Of a DNA stretch of 64,000 bases, positions 1-8,576 are shown piece after piece. Made by a program: the position numbers and the translations under genes. The stretch is from positions 15,970 to 79,969 of the forward strand of contig JAYPOZ010000006.1 in assembly GCA_038131165.1 (NCBI GenBank), written 5' to 3'. Source of the stretch: UBA6544 sp038131165 (GTDB lineage Bacteria > Pseudomonadota > Alphaproteobacteria > UBA8366). Under the pieces are notes generated by a model. The model did not search any database and was not told where the DNA came from. It worked only from the letters and a program-made list of their open reading frames with translations. Position 1 is the stretch's first letter; each line of letters opens with the position of its first letter.

Positions 1-1643
1 CGCAGTTCGGCGATCGTGTTCTTGGCGTCCACGTTCTCCAGGCTCGTGCGAGCTTCCACGATCACCGGCACGTCGGCGCTCATGGCTTCCTTCATCACCG
101 CCTCGGCGTCTTCCGGACGCTCGATCACCAACCCCTTTGCACCGAAGGCTTGGGCAAGGACGGTAAAATCGGGATTTACCAGGTCCGTCGCATGTGGACG
201 GCCGGGATAGAAGGTCTCCTGATGGAAACGAATGGTGCCATAGGCGTTGTTGTTCGAAATCACGATGCAGAGGTTCTTGACCCCGCACGCCATGGCCGTC
301 GCCAGCTCGTAACCGGACATCAGCGCGCCACCGTCTCCCACAACCGCGACGATTCGGCGTTCCGGATAACGTATGGCCGCCGCGACCGCCGCAGGGATGC
401 TCATGCCCATTGCGCCGCATTCGGACCCCAGCAGATTTTGCGTCGCTTTGAAAGGATACTTGTGATGCAGCCAGCTTGAGAAACTGCCCGCGTCGACCGT
501 GATAACGGCATCGTCCGGGACGGTGGATTTCATCGCCTCGATGACGTGACCGAAGTCGAGGCCGTCTTCCGCCGAGCGAGAGGGGGAGTTAGCGAAGTCG
601 GTGTAGCCCTTATGAGCCTTTTCGATCCAGGCACGGCGCGCGGCGCTCATTTCGGGAGCGTTCTGTGCCGCCAACGCCTCCAAGAATGCTCCGGAATCAG
701 AGACGATTCCGAAGTCGACATCGAAATCCCGCCCGATCGGCGCCTCATCGGGATAAACATGGATGACCCGTTGAGAAGCGGCGGGAATCCGCTCGCCCAT
801 TGTTGCCATTCCTGTGCCCATCTTGGTGCCGACGGCGATGATAAGGTCGGCTTCCTGCGCCGTTGCCACCACGCCGGCAGGTGGGCGGATGCCGAGTTCA
901 CCGCCATAGTGCGGATGCTCGTTCGGAAAGACGTCCTGATGGACATATGTCGGCAGGACGGGAATACCCCACGCTTCGCTGGCCGCGAGCAGCGCCCGTC
1001 TGGCCTCGGCGCTGTCGACCCGACCGCCAACGATCATGACGGGGCGCTCCGCTTTAGCGATCTGATCCGCAACATATGCAGCATCGCCGTCATTGGGACG
1101 CGCGGTCGTGGATTTGCGCCGGGAGACGGTTGCCGCATTCGATTCTGCGGCCAGAACGTCGGTCGGGAGCGAGACGACGACCGGCCCCGGCGTGCCGCTT
1201 TCGGCAATCCGGATGGCACGTGCGATGGTCTCTCCGATGCGGTCGGGAATATCGACTTCCTCGACGGACTTCGCCATATCGGAAAAGGTCTTGTTGTAGT
1301 TGATCTCCTGTGGAGAGCGCTTGCCGATCTTCCCGGTACTGACTTGCCCCAGCAAGAGCACCAGCGGGAACGAGCCCTGCTCCGCCGAATGAGCGGCAAT
1401 CGAAGCGTTGGTGGCACCGGGACCGCGGCTGGCGAGGACGACACCGGCCCGCCCCGTGAGCTTTGCATCGGCCAAAGCCATCCAGGCGGCACCGCCTTCG
1501 TGGCGGCATGTCACGAGATCGAGAACGGGATCGCCGTGCAGCGCATCCATGACCGCGAGATAACTTTCGCCGGGGACACAGAAAGCGCGATCGATACCGT
1601 GAGCGACAAGCGTGTCGACCAAAACCTTTGCAGCCGTTTTCAT
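1..1643 (-). CDS. ThDP-dependent enzyme, acetolactate synthase-like (3' end cut by window edge)
   Basis: The minus-strand frame opens at the ATG at 1643 and stays open to the window edge, about 547 codons, so only the extreme C-terminus is missing. The N-terminus reads MKTAAKVLVDTLVAHGIDRA, followed by a VPGE segment and CRHEGGAAWMA, which carries the glutamate that activates thiamine diphosphate. The C-terminal domain has the GDGGALMSGYELA...NN signature for Mg-ThDP binding, near 340-270. The family (acetolactate synthase, glyoxylate carboligase, benzoylformate decarboxylase and relatives) decarboxylates or ligates 2-oxo acids in the cytoplasm. No small regulatory subunit is visible, and the neighbours are unrelated, so it is probably not the branched-chain IlvB. 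The substrate cannot be told from sequence. Confidence 0.85.
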   Translation of the reverse strand, partial: MKTAAKVLVDTLVAHGIDRAFCVPGESYLAVMDALHGDPVLDLVTCRHEGGAAWMALADAKLTGRAGVVLASRGPGATNASIAAHSAEQGSFPLVLLLGQVSTGKIGKRSPQEINYNKTFSDMAKSVEEVDIPDRIGETIARAIRIAESGTPGPVVVSLPTDVLAAESNAATVSRRKSTTARPNDGDAAYVADQIAKAERPVMIVGGRVDSAEARRALLAASEAWGIPVLPTYVHQDVFPNEHPHYGGELGIRPPAGVVATAQEADLIIAVGTKMGTGMATMGERIPAASQRVIHVYPDEAPIGRDFDVDFGIVSDSGAFLEALAAQNAPEMSAARRAWIEKAHKGYTDFANSPSRSAEDGLDFGHVIEAMKSTVPDDAVITVDAGSFSSWLHHKYPFKATQNLLGSECGAMGMSIPAAVAAAIRYPERRIVAVVGDGGALMSGYELATAMACGVKNLCIVISNNNAYGTIRFHQETFYPGRPHATDLVNPDFTVLAQAFGAKGLVIERPEDAEAVMKEAMSADVPVIVEARTSLENVDAKNTIAEL

Positions 1644-1692
1644 GTAACGTTTCCTTCCCGATTGATATTGTCGCCCACCCTCTGTCGAGCGG

Positions 1693-1929
1693 TTAACTGA
1701 CTCTGAAGTTTATTAGTCCGGCGTCGACCACGAACCAGATGATTGTGACGATTACCGCTGCGATTCCAGCCGTAATCAATGCCTTCAGAGCGAGACGCGG
1801 ATTCGCGGGCGCGCTCGTCGCATGGCCAATTTCCGGATCCTCCGACGGTCGGTTGCCCCATGGCAGCACGCAAAAGAACACCAGCCACCAAACGATGACA
1901 TAGACGAGTGTGCCTGAAATCCATCCCAT
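1693..1929 (-). CDS. DUF1467 family small membrane protein
   Basis: This 78-residue protein has two hydrophobic segments, about residues 5-25 (VYVIVWWLVFFCVLPWG) and 48-72 (LITAGIAAVIVTIIWFVVD), joined by a short polar loop. The WGNR motif after the first helix and the overall length match DUF1467, a family of alphaproteobacterial inner-membrane proteins of unknown function. It lies 12 bases after mce in the same direction, at the end of the nuo-birA-coaX-rnj-mce run. I see no catalytic motif. Confidence 0.85.
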   Translation of the reverse strand: MGWISGTLVYVIVWWLVFFCVLPWGNRPSEDPEIGHATSAPANPRLALKALITAGIAAVIVTIIWFVVDAGLINFRVS

Positions 1930-1941
1930 TCGGGCGCGCTC

Positions 1942-2346
1942 CTACGCTTGCTCGAGTTCGATCAGTGTCCCCGCAAAGTCTTTCGGGTGCAGGAAAATGA
2001 CCGGTTTGTTGTGTGCGCCGATACTGGGCTCGCCCTCTCCCAGGACGCGCATGCCATTGCTTTCCAGGCGGTCGCGCGCCGCGTAGATATCGTCCACTTC
2101 ATAGCAGATGTGATGAATACCACCTCCCGGATTCCGTTCGAGGAATTTGGCAATGGGTGAATCGTCGCCAAGCGGATGAAGGAGTTCGAGCTTCGTGTTC
2201 GGCAACTCGACGAAAACCGTCGTCACGCCATGGGACGGAAGATCCAACGGCTCGGAGACCGTTGCTCCCATGGTGTCTCGATAGCATGCAGTCGCGGCCC
2301 CAAGGTCCGGGACGGCGATTGCGACATGGTTCAACCGGCCAATCAT
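1942..2346 (-). CDS. mce: methylmalonyl-CoA epimerase
   Basis: This 134-residue single-domain protein of the vicinal oxygen chelate fold interconverts (R)- and (S)-methylmalonyl-CoA in the propionyl-CoA to succinyl-CoA route. The sequence starts with RLNHVAIAVPDL, giving the first metal-ligand histidine. It continues with GGGIHHICYEVDD, which holds the second, and ends with GTLIELEQ, which supplies the glutamate ligand. Length is normal. It lies 13 bases downstream of rnj in the same direction. No mutase gene is in the window. Confidence 0.93.
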   Translation of the reverse strand: MIGRLNHVAIAVPDLGAATACYRDTMGATVSEPLDLPSHGVTTVFVELPNTKLELLHPLGDDSPIAKFLERNPGGGIHHICYEVDDIYAARDRLESNGMRVLGEGEPSIGAHNKPVIFLHPKDFAGTLIELEQA

Positions 2347-2359
2347 CTGAGTAACTCCC

Positions 2360-4036
2360 TTAAACTCTCACGAGATGTATCTCGGTATGCGGTTTCTTAC
2401 CGCACAGGCCGCGGATACAGCGACGCACCGCGCGGCGCGACATCTCGCTGAGAAACGCGTCATCGCGTCTTTGATCTGGCTTCATATCGTCGACGGCAGC
2501 GGCGAGCGCATCGACGATTTCGCGCTCGAATTCTTCCTCGTCCTCATCGTCATACACGCCGTTCACGGTCACGATGCCATCCTCCAGGAGCCTGCCGTTC
2601 CGGTCGACGACAACGGTGACAACCGCTGTGCCGTGATGGGTCATTCTCCGGCGGTCCTTCATCGCCTGATTGTCCAGCGGCACCAGCCGGTTGCCGTCCA
2701 TCGCCAACTTATCCGCAAAAACCTCGTCGATGATTTCCGCCCGCCCCGGAGCCAGCCGGACCATCGAACCGTTCTGCGTGACGATGGGCTGCGGGACCTG
2801 GCATTCACGGGCGAGCTTGGCGTGTTCGATCATATGCCGCCCTTCTCCGTGAACAGGGACGGCGATCTGGGGACGAATCCACTGGTACATTTGCGCCAGT
2901 TCGTCGCGGGCCGGATGGCCGGAGACATGAATGGCCTCATCGCTGGCCGTGATGACTTCGACACCGGACATCGTGAGGCGATTGTGGAGACGGCCTATCG
3001 CCTTTTCGTTTCCGGGAATGATGCGGCTGGAAAATATGACCGCATCACCGGCCTCGAGCGAAACATCGCGATGATCGCCGTAGGCAATGCGGGGCAGAGC
3101 CGCCCTCGGCTCGCCCTGACTGCCGGTACATATCATCAGCACACGCTCGGGCGGGAGATAGCCCACATCCCGCTCGGTGATGAAGGGCGGGATATCGGTA
3201 AGATAACCGTTCTCCTTCGCAGATTCGTAAATCCGCCAGAGCGACCGGCCGACCAATGCGACGCTTCGATCATGGGCCTCGCCGACCCTCGCAATTGTCT
3301 CGAGCCGTGCGACGTTCGAGGCGAAACATGCGATCGCGACCCGCTTCTTGAACCGTCCGACCAATTCGGTGAGGTTCTCTCTCACGTCCCCCTCCGATCC
3401 CGAACACCCCTGGACAAAGACGTTGGTCGAATCGCACACCATGGCGAGGACACCCTCCTCGCCTACTTCCATCAAGCGCTTCTCATCGGTGGTCGGCCCA
3501 ACCAATGGGTCCGGATCCAGCTTCCAATCCCCCGTATGCATTACGGTTCCCGCGCCGGTGCGCAGCACCACTGCATTCGGCTCGGGAATCGAATGGGTGA
3601 TAGTGATCAGCTCGATTTCGAACGGCCCTATCGAGAACCGGCCGGATAATGGAATGACGTTTATCTCGACGCGATTGCCGAAATCGGTTTCCGCCAGTTT
3701 CCGCCTGAGCACGCTGGCCGTGAACGCCGTGGCGTAAATCGGGCACTCGATCTCTTCCCACAAATAGGGTACGGCGCCGAGATGATCTTCATGTGCATGA
3801 GTGAGGACGAGTGCCACCAAGTCGTCTTTCCGCTCCGCGATGAAGGTCGGGTCCGGCGTTATGACATCGACCCCCGGCGTGGTGTCGTCACCGAAGGTAA
3901 TGCCGAAATCGACCATCAGCCATTTGCCGGCATGACCGTAGAGATTCAGATTCATGCCGATTTCGCCGGCCCCTCCAAGCGGCAAGAACAGGAGCTCGTC
4001 CTGCCCCGGCAAACCGGTCTCGAGATATCCGCTCAT
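2360..4036 (-). CDS. rnj: ribonuclease J
   Basis: This 558-residue cytoplasmic metallo-beta-lactamase/beta-CASP nuclease has the roles known for RNase J: 5'-3' exonuclease and endonuclease in RNA maturation and decay. Residues 80-85 are HAHEDH, the zinc-binding HxHxDH motif. The later FSSRIIPGNE and HVSGHP stretches are typical of the beta-CASP region. Its ATG overlaps the coaX stop by four bases (ATGA), which implies translational coupling. Pairing of rnj with coaX and birA downstream of nuoN is a recurrent alphaproteobacterial arrangement. Confidence 0.95.
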   Translation of the reverse strand: MSGYLETGLPGQDELLFLPLGGAGEIGMNLNLYGHAGKWLMVDFGITFGDDTTPGVDVITPDPTFIAERKDDLVALVLTHAHEDHLGAVPYLWEEIECPIYATAFTASVLRRKLAETDFGNRVEINVIPLSGRFSIGPFEIELITITHSIPEPNAVVLRTGAGTVMHTGDWKLDPDPLVGPTTDEKRLMEVGEEGVLAMVCDSTNVFVQGCSGSEGDVRENLTELVGRFKKRVAIACFASNVARLETIARVGEAHDRSVALVGRSLWRIYESAKENGYLTDIPPFITERDVGYLPPERVLMICTGSQGEPRAALPRIAYGDHRDVSLEAGDAVIFSSRIIPGNEKAIGRLHNRLTMSGVEVITASDEAIHVSGHPARDELAQMYQWIRPQIAVPVHGEGRHMIEHAKLARECQVPQPIVTQNGSMVRLAPGRAEIIDEVFADKLAMDGNRLVPLDNQAMKDRRRMTHHGTAVVTVVVDRNGRLLEDGIVTVNGVYDDEDEEEFEREIVDALAAAVDDMKPDQRRDDAFLSEMSRRAVRRCIRGLCGKKPHTEIHLVRV

Positions 4037-4806
4037 GCCCTGCGGTTTCTCTTATGCACTTCGACGAGCCCGCGGAGCGTCATGTCCGGATAGACATGAT
4101 CGATGACATTGGTCGCTTCCGAAAACAGCGGGGCTAAGCCGCCGGTCGCGACCACGGTCATTTCAGCGGCATATTCTTCACGGATCCGATTTACCAGACC
4201 TTCAATCATTCCGATATAACCCCAGAATATGCCGGACTGCATCGCCGGTACCGTCGCCTTGCCGATGATACGCGTCGTCGCCCGGATATCGACGCGCGGG
4301 AGTTGCGCCGCCGCCATATAAAGTGCGTCCAGCGACAGATTGATGCCCGGACAGATAACGCCGCCGCGATAGTTTCCATCCCCATCCACAACATCAAATG
4401 TCGTCGCGGTTCCGAAATCGACAACGATCAGGTCGCCCTCATATCTGCCGTGCACGGCGACCGTGTTTACCAATCGGTCGGCGCCCACCTGATCGGGACG
4501 GTCGATCAATACCTTAATGCCGAGCTCGCAATTCTCGGCGCCAATGAACATCGGATCGCAATGAAAGTATCGCTGGCAAAGCGTCGTCAGGTTAAAGTTT
4601 CCCTCGGGCACGACGCTACTGACGATCGCATCGGTGATGACGTCGCGGTCCAAGCCTTCCAACGCCATCAAATCAATCAGCCAGACCGCATACTCATCGG
4701 CGGTCCGCCGGGGATTGCTCCCGCACCTCCATGTGCCCTTGCATTCGTCGCCGTCATAGACAGCGAAGACTGTATTGGTATTTCCGGAATCCACGGCTAA
4801 AAGCAT
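4033..4806 (-). CDS. coaX: type III pantothenate kinase
   Basis: This 257-residue enzyme phosphorylates pantothenate, the first committed step of coenzyme A synthesis. It belongs to the ASKHA fold. The N-terminal phosphate loop reads AVDSGNTNTVFAVYDG. A GADRLVN segment and VVDFGTATTFDVV follow, then GGVICPGINLS, all typical of CoaX rather than the CoaA type. Length is normal. It sits 11 bases downstream of birA and overlaps rnj by four bases, so the three genes probably share one transcript. Confidence 0.95.
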   Translation of the reverse strand: MLLAVDSGNTNTVFAVYDGDECKGTWRCGSNPRRTADEYAVWLIDLMALEGLDRDVITDAIVSSVVPEGNFNLTTLCQRYFHCDPMFIGAENCELGIKVLIDRPDQVGADRLVNTVAVHGRYEGDLIVVDFGTATTFDVVDGDGNYRGGVICPGINLSLDALYMAAAQLPRVDIRATTRIIGKATVPAMQSGIFWGYIGMIEGLVNRIREEYAAEMTVVATGGLAPLFSEATNVIDHVYPDMTLRGLVEVHKRNRRA

Positions 4807-4817
4807 CGCTCGTGACC

Positions 4818-5573
4818 TTATCTTCCCTGATCGGCGAATACGTCGCCGGAAGTAATGATCTCGCGCGCGCCATCTGCCAAGGCAAGAATGAGCGCGCCGG
4901 TTTGATCCATCCCTTCAAAAATCCCGTGCAGCTCCCGCGTCGGAAGTCGAACCGTCACACTTTGTCCGAGGTTGTGTGCACGCTCGAGCCAGGCTTCACG
5001 GATAGGCGCGATGCCGCCAAGGTGCCATATTTGGTATCGTTCTTCAAACCGTTCAAGAAATGCCTCCAGAAGGGCGCGGACCGGCACTTCAGCCTCCGAT
5101 ACGGCATTCAAACTTGTTGCCGCATAATCCCTCAAGTCGGGTGAATTTGCGACGTTGACGCCGCAGCCGACGACCACCCAATCGAGCGCACCGCCGCCAT
5201 TTGAAGAGGATTCCAGCAAAAGTCCGGCTATTTTCCGACCGTCGACAAGAACATCGTTAGGCCATTTGTTGCGGACCCGCGAAGGGGCAACATATTCGGA
5301 AATGGCATCGCCCAATCCCAAGGCCGCCACTAGGGACAATTGAGCCGCCTCCGCGATCTTGCATTCCGGCCGCAACAGCAGGGAGACATAGAGATTTCCC
5401 GGCGGCGACGCCCATTCACGGCCACGTCTGCCGCGGCCGGCTGTTTGTTCGATCGCCCAGACAGCGCTTTGCCCGGGGGCGCCGTTCTCCGCCAGGCTGC
5501 GTGCCTCGTCATTGGTCGACGCAACGGTCTGGCGCTCATGTAGAATGAATCGCGTTTGCTTGCTGTTCGTCAT
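4818..5573 (-). CDS. birA: biotin--[acetyl-CoA-carboxylase] ligase, short form
   Basis: The enzyme activates biotin as biotinyl-AMP and transfers it to the lysine of biotin carboxyl carrier proteins. The chosen ATG at 5573 gives 251 residues and lies 10 bases after the nuoN stop; an upstream in-frame ATG would run into nuoN. The biotin-binding loop GRGRRG is at about residues 47-52, and KWPNDVLVDGRKIAG is the usual substrate and lysine motif. The N-terminal helix-turn-helix of E. coli BirA is absent, so it should be an enzyme only and not a repressor of biotin genes. Confidence 0.93.
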   Translation of the reverse strand: MTNSKQTRFILHERQTVASTNDEARSLAENGAPGQSAVWAIEQTAGRGRRGREWASPPGNLYVSLLLRPECKIAEAAQLSLVAALGLGDAISEYVAPSRVRNKWPNDVLVDGRKIAGLLLESSSNGGGALDWVVVGCGVNVANSPDLRDYAATSLNAVSEAEVPVRALLEAFLERFEERYQIWHLGGIAPIREAWLERAHNLGQSVTVRLPTRELHGIFEGMDQTGALILALADGAREIITSGDVFADQGR

Positions 5574-5583
5574 GCAGACGGCG

Positions 5584-7032
5584 TTATCCGGCCAGCAAAG
5601 CCGCCGCCGCCGCTGCCGCTCCATTGAGGACAGGTGTCAGTACGAAGAAAAAGAGAAGAGTGACGATACTGGTGATCGTGACGACCCCGCTCAATCCCTT
5701 CCCGAGGGGGCTGTCGAAGGGGTCGGCCGCTTCGTCGAAATACATGATCTTGACGATGCGAAGGTAATAAAATGCGCCGACGACGCTGGCGATCACGCCG
5801 ATGATGGCCAAGCCGTAAAGTTCAGCTTCGATGGCCGCGAGAAAGATATAGAATTTCCCGAAGAAACCGGCGAGCGGCGGAACACCCGCCATGGAAAACA
5901 TGAAGACCAGCAAGGCACCCGCCAAAAGGGGATTCGACTTGCTCAAACCGGCAAGGTCAGAAATTTCCTCAACCATATTGCCTTTGCGGCGCATACAGAG
6001 GATGCAGGCAAACGTACCGGCATTCATTGCTAGATAGATCGTCATGTAAAGGATGATCCCCTGGATGCCGTTGGCACCGCCCGCGGCCAATCCGATCAAC
6101 GCATAGCCAATATGACCGATCGAACTATACGCCATCAGTCGCTTGATGTTTGTCTGGGCGATGGCGGCGAACGCCCCGAGGACCATCGAGAGGATCGAAA
6201 TAAAGACGATGATCTGCCGCCATTCCATTAACAGGCCGCCAAACGGGTCGATCATGACACGCACGAAAAGCGATATGGCGGCAATCTTCGGGGCGACCGC
6301 AAAGAAGGCGGTGACCGGCGTTGGGGAACCTTCATAGACGTCCGGCGTCCACATATGGAACGGGACGGCCGAAACCTTGAAGGAAAGTCCCGCAATCAGA
6401 AACACAATTCCGACAATCAGGCCGACGGAAGCGGTTTCCGGCCCACTGAAAACCTTGGCGAGCGCGTCAAACGAAGTCGTTCCCGCGAAACCGTAGATGA
6501 GCGAGCATCCATAGAGCAGCATGCCGGACGACAGCGCCCCAAGGACAAAATACTTAAGGCCGGATTCGGACGAACGCGTGGTGTCCCGGTTGAATGCCGC
6601 CAGGACGTAAAGCGAAAGGCTTTGGAGTTCGAGACCGAGATACAGTGCGATCAGATCGTTCGCCGAGACCATCATCATCATGCCGACGGTCGCGAAAAGC
6701 ACCAAGACCGGATACTCGAACCGCGCCATTTTCTCGCGTTTCAGATAGCTCTGGCTCATAACGAGAGTCAGGAAGGAACCCAGAAGGATCAGTCCCTTCA
6801 TGAAGACCGTGAAATCGTCGCTGACGAATTGACCGTGAAAGGCCGAGAGTTCCTGGCCGCGCAACGACAGCAAAACGACGCCAACCACGACCAGGGCGGC
6901 CAAGGAGAGCACATGTACGACCGGTAGCGCTTTCTCGGGCCGGACGAAAACCCCTATCATCATGTAGGCCATGGCCGCGCAGGCGAGAAGAATCTCCGGG
7001 ATTGCGGGGTAGAAGTTGGGTAAATCAGTCAT
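5584..7032 (-). CDS. nuoN: NADH-quinone oxidoreductase subunit N
   Basis: This 482-residue antiporter-like membrane subunit of respiratory complex I is almost wholly hydrophobic. The conserved core (GLELQSLSLYVLAAF, then FHMWTPDVYEGSPTPVTAFF and IKRLMAYSSIGHIGYAL) carries the proton-channel glutamate and lysines. It is the last gene of the nuo set and begins 11 bases after nuoM. Length is normal for the family. It closes the canonical A-to-N order, after which birA follows directly. Confidence 0.97.
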   Translation of the reverse strand: MTDLPNFYPAIPEILLACAAMAYMMIGVFVRPEKALPVVHVLSLAALVVVGVVLLSLRGQELSAFHGQFVSDDFTVFMKGLILLGSFLTLVMSQSYLKREKMARFEYPVLVLFATVGMMMMVSANDLIALYLGLELQSLSLYVLAAFNRDTTRSSESGLKYFVLGALSSGMLLYGCSLIYGFAGTTSFDALAKVFSGPETASVGLIVGIVFLIAGLSFKVSAVPFHMWTPDVYEGSPTPVTAFFAVAPKIAAISLFVRVMIDPFGGLLMEWRQIIVFISILSMVLGAFAAIAQTNIKRLMAYSSIGHIGYALIGLAAGGANGIQGIILYMTIYLAMNAGTFACILCMRRKGNMVEEISDLAGLSKSNPLLAGALLVFMFSMAGVPPLAGFFGKFYIFLAAIEAELYGLAIIGVIASVVGAFYYLRIVKIMYFDEAADPFDSPLGKGLSGVVTITSIVTLLFFFVLTPVLNGAAAAAAALLAG

Positions 7033-7043
7033 ATCGAGTATCC

Positions 7044-8570
7044 CTACTTCAACGCCGTTGTTATCTGACTATCGGCCGCTGCCGCGAGTGCCGTGTGGTA
7101 ATCCTTCACCAAATTGGCGACAGAGACTTCAATGGCACCGAGGAACGACTCCGGGTAGACCCCCATCCAAAGGACGATCACCACCAGCGGCGCGAATATC
7201 AGAATTTCTCGGCGATCGAGATCGGCGATTTTCATCAGGTGCTCCTTGGTCAATTCGCCAAAAATCACCCGACGGTAAAGATAGAGCATATAGGCCGCGC
7301 CGAGGACCATGCCGGTCGCGATGAGTGCGGCAACCCAGGTATTCGCCTTAAAGGCGCCCACCAAAACCAATATCTCGCCGACGAAACCGCTGGTACCGGG
7401 AAGACCGACGGAAGCCAGCGCGAACAGCAGAAAGACGAACGCATAGACAGGCATCCGATGAACCAATCCGCCATAGGTTTCGATTTCCCGGGAGTGTATC
7501 CGGTCGTAGACCACGCCGACGCACAAGAAAAGCGCGGCGGAGACGATGCCGTGGCTTAGCATTTGGATAATCGAGCCGGCGACGGCCTGCTCGTTTCCGG
7601 CAAAGATGCCCACGGTCACGAACGCCATATGCGCGATCGACGAATAGGCGATCAGTTTCTTCATGTCCTCCTGAGCGAGAGCGACAAGAGAGGTATAGAT
7701 GACCGCGACGATGCTGAGCCCGTAGACCAACGGCGTGAAGAACTCGGAGGCTTCGGGCAGCATCGGCAAGGAGAAGCGCAGGAAGCCGTATCCGCCCATC
7801 TTCAACAGGACGCCGGCCAGGATCACCGACCCCGCCGTTGGCGCTTCGACGTGCGCGTCGGGAAGCCAGGTGTGCACGGGCCACATCGGCACCTTTACGG
7901 CGAAAGATGCGAAGAAGGCGAGCCACATCCACATTTGGATTTCGCGCGGAAACTCATGCGCCATCAATGTCGGGATATCGGTGGTGCCGGCCTGAAAGTA
8001 GGCGACCATGATGGCAAGCAGCATCAGGACCGAGCCGAGCAAGGTATAAAGGAAGAACTTGAACGCCGCATAAACGCGCCGCGGGCCGCCCCAAACCCCG
8101 ATAATTAGGAACATCGGGATCAACACCGCCTCGAAAAAGATATAGAACGCCACGAAATCCAGCGCGCAGAACATGCCGACCATCATCGTCTCTAGGACGA
8201 GGAAGGCGACCATGTATTCCTTAACCTTCTCCTGAATGGCATTCCAGCTCGCGAGCACGCAGATCGGCGTGAGCAAGGTCGACAACAGCACGAAGAACAT
8301 CGAAATACCGTCGACGCCCATGTGGTAGTTGATTTTATACGAGGGCATCCAGTCGACTTTTTCGACGAACTGAAACGCAGGTGTGGAATTATCGAACCCG
8401 ATCCAGATCAACAGCGACATGACGAAGGTGATCAAGGACGTCCAGAGGGCGCTCCACCGGGCATTGCGTGCGACGTCTTCCGGTGTCCCGCGCACAAGGA
8501 GCAGGATCAGGAGCGCGCCGACGAGCGGCGTGAAGGTAACAATACTAAGAATCGGCATATCGCTGGCCAT
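7044..8570 (-). CDS. nuoM: NADH-quinone oxidoreductase subunit M
   Basis: This 508-residue antiporter-like proton-pumping subunit of the complex I membrane arm has the family signature stretches YIFFEAVLIPMFLIIG, HTWLPDAHVEAPTAGSV, and MKKLIAYSSIAHMAFV near the middle. The conserved glutamate and lysines sit in these helices. It lies six bases downstream of nuoL and 11 upstream of nuoN. The start used encodes MASDMPILSIVTF; an internal ATG four codons later is also possible. Confidence 0.97.
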   Translation of the reverse strand: MASDMPILSIVTFTPLVGALLILLLVRGTPEDVARNARWSALWTSLITFVMSLLIWIGFDNSTPAFQFVEKVDWMPSYKINYHMGVDGISMFFVLLSTLLTPICVLASWNAIQEKVKEYMVAFLVLETMMVGMFCALDFVAFYIFFEAVLIPMFLIIGVWGGPRRVYAAFKFFLYTLLGSVLMLLAIMVAYFQAGTTDIPTLMAHEFPREIQMWMWLAFFASFAVKVPMWPVHTWLPDAHVEAPTAGSVILAGVLLKMGGYGFLRFSLPMLPEASEFFTPLVYGLSIVAVIYTSLVALAQEDMKKLIAYSSIAHMAFVTVGIFAGNEQAVAGSIIQMLSHGIVSAALFLCVGVVYDRIHSREIETYGGLVHRMPVYAFVFLLFALASVGLPGTSGFVGEILVLVGAFKANTWVAALIATGMVLGAAYMLYLYRRVIFGELTKEHLMKIADLDRREILIFAPLVVIVLWMGVYPESFLGAIEVSVANLVKDYHTALAAAADSQITTALK

Positions 8571-8576
8571 TGTTCC

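Noticed and set aside
546..1700. A 384-codon plus-strand open frame
   Set aside because: It lies antisense to the clearly coding ThDP enzyme, is rich in Arg and His like a shadow frame in GC-rich DNA, and has no domain.
2375..3649. A 424-codon plus-strand open frame over rnj
   Set aside because: It is antisense to RNase J with no recognisable domain; composition is that of a shadow frame.
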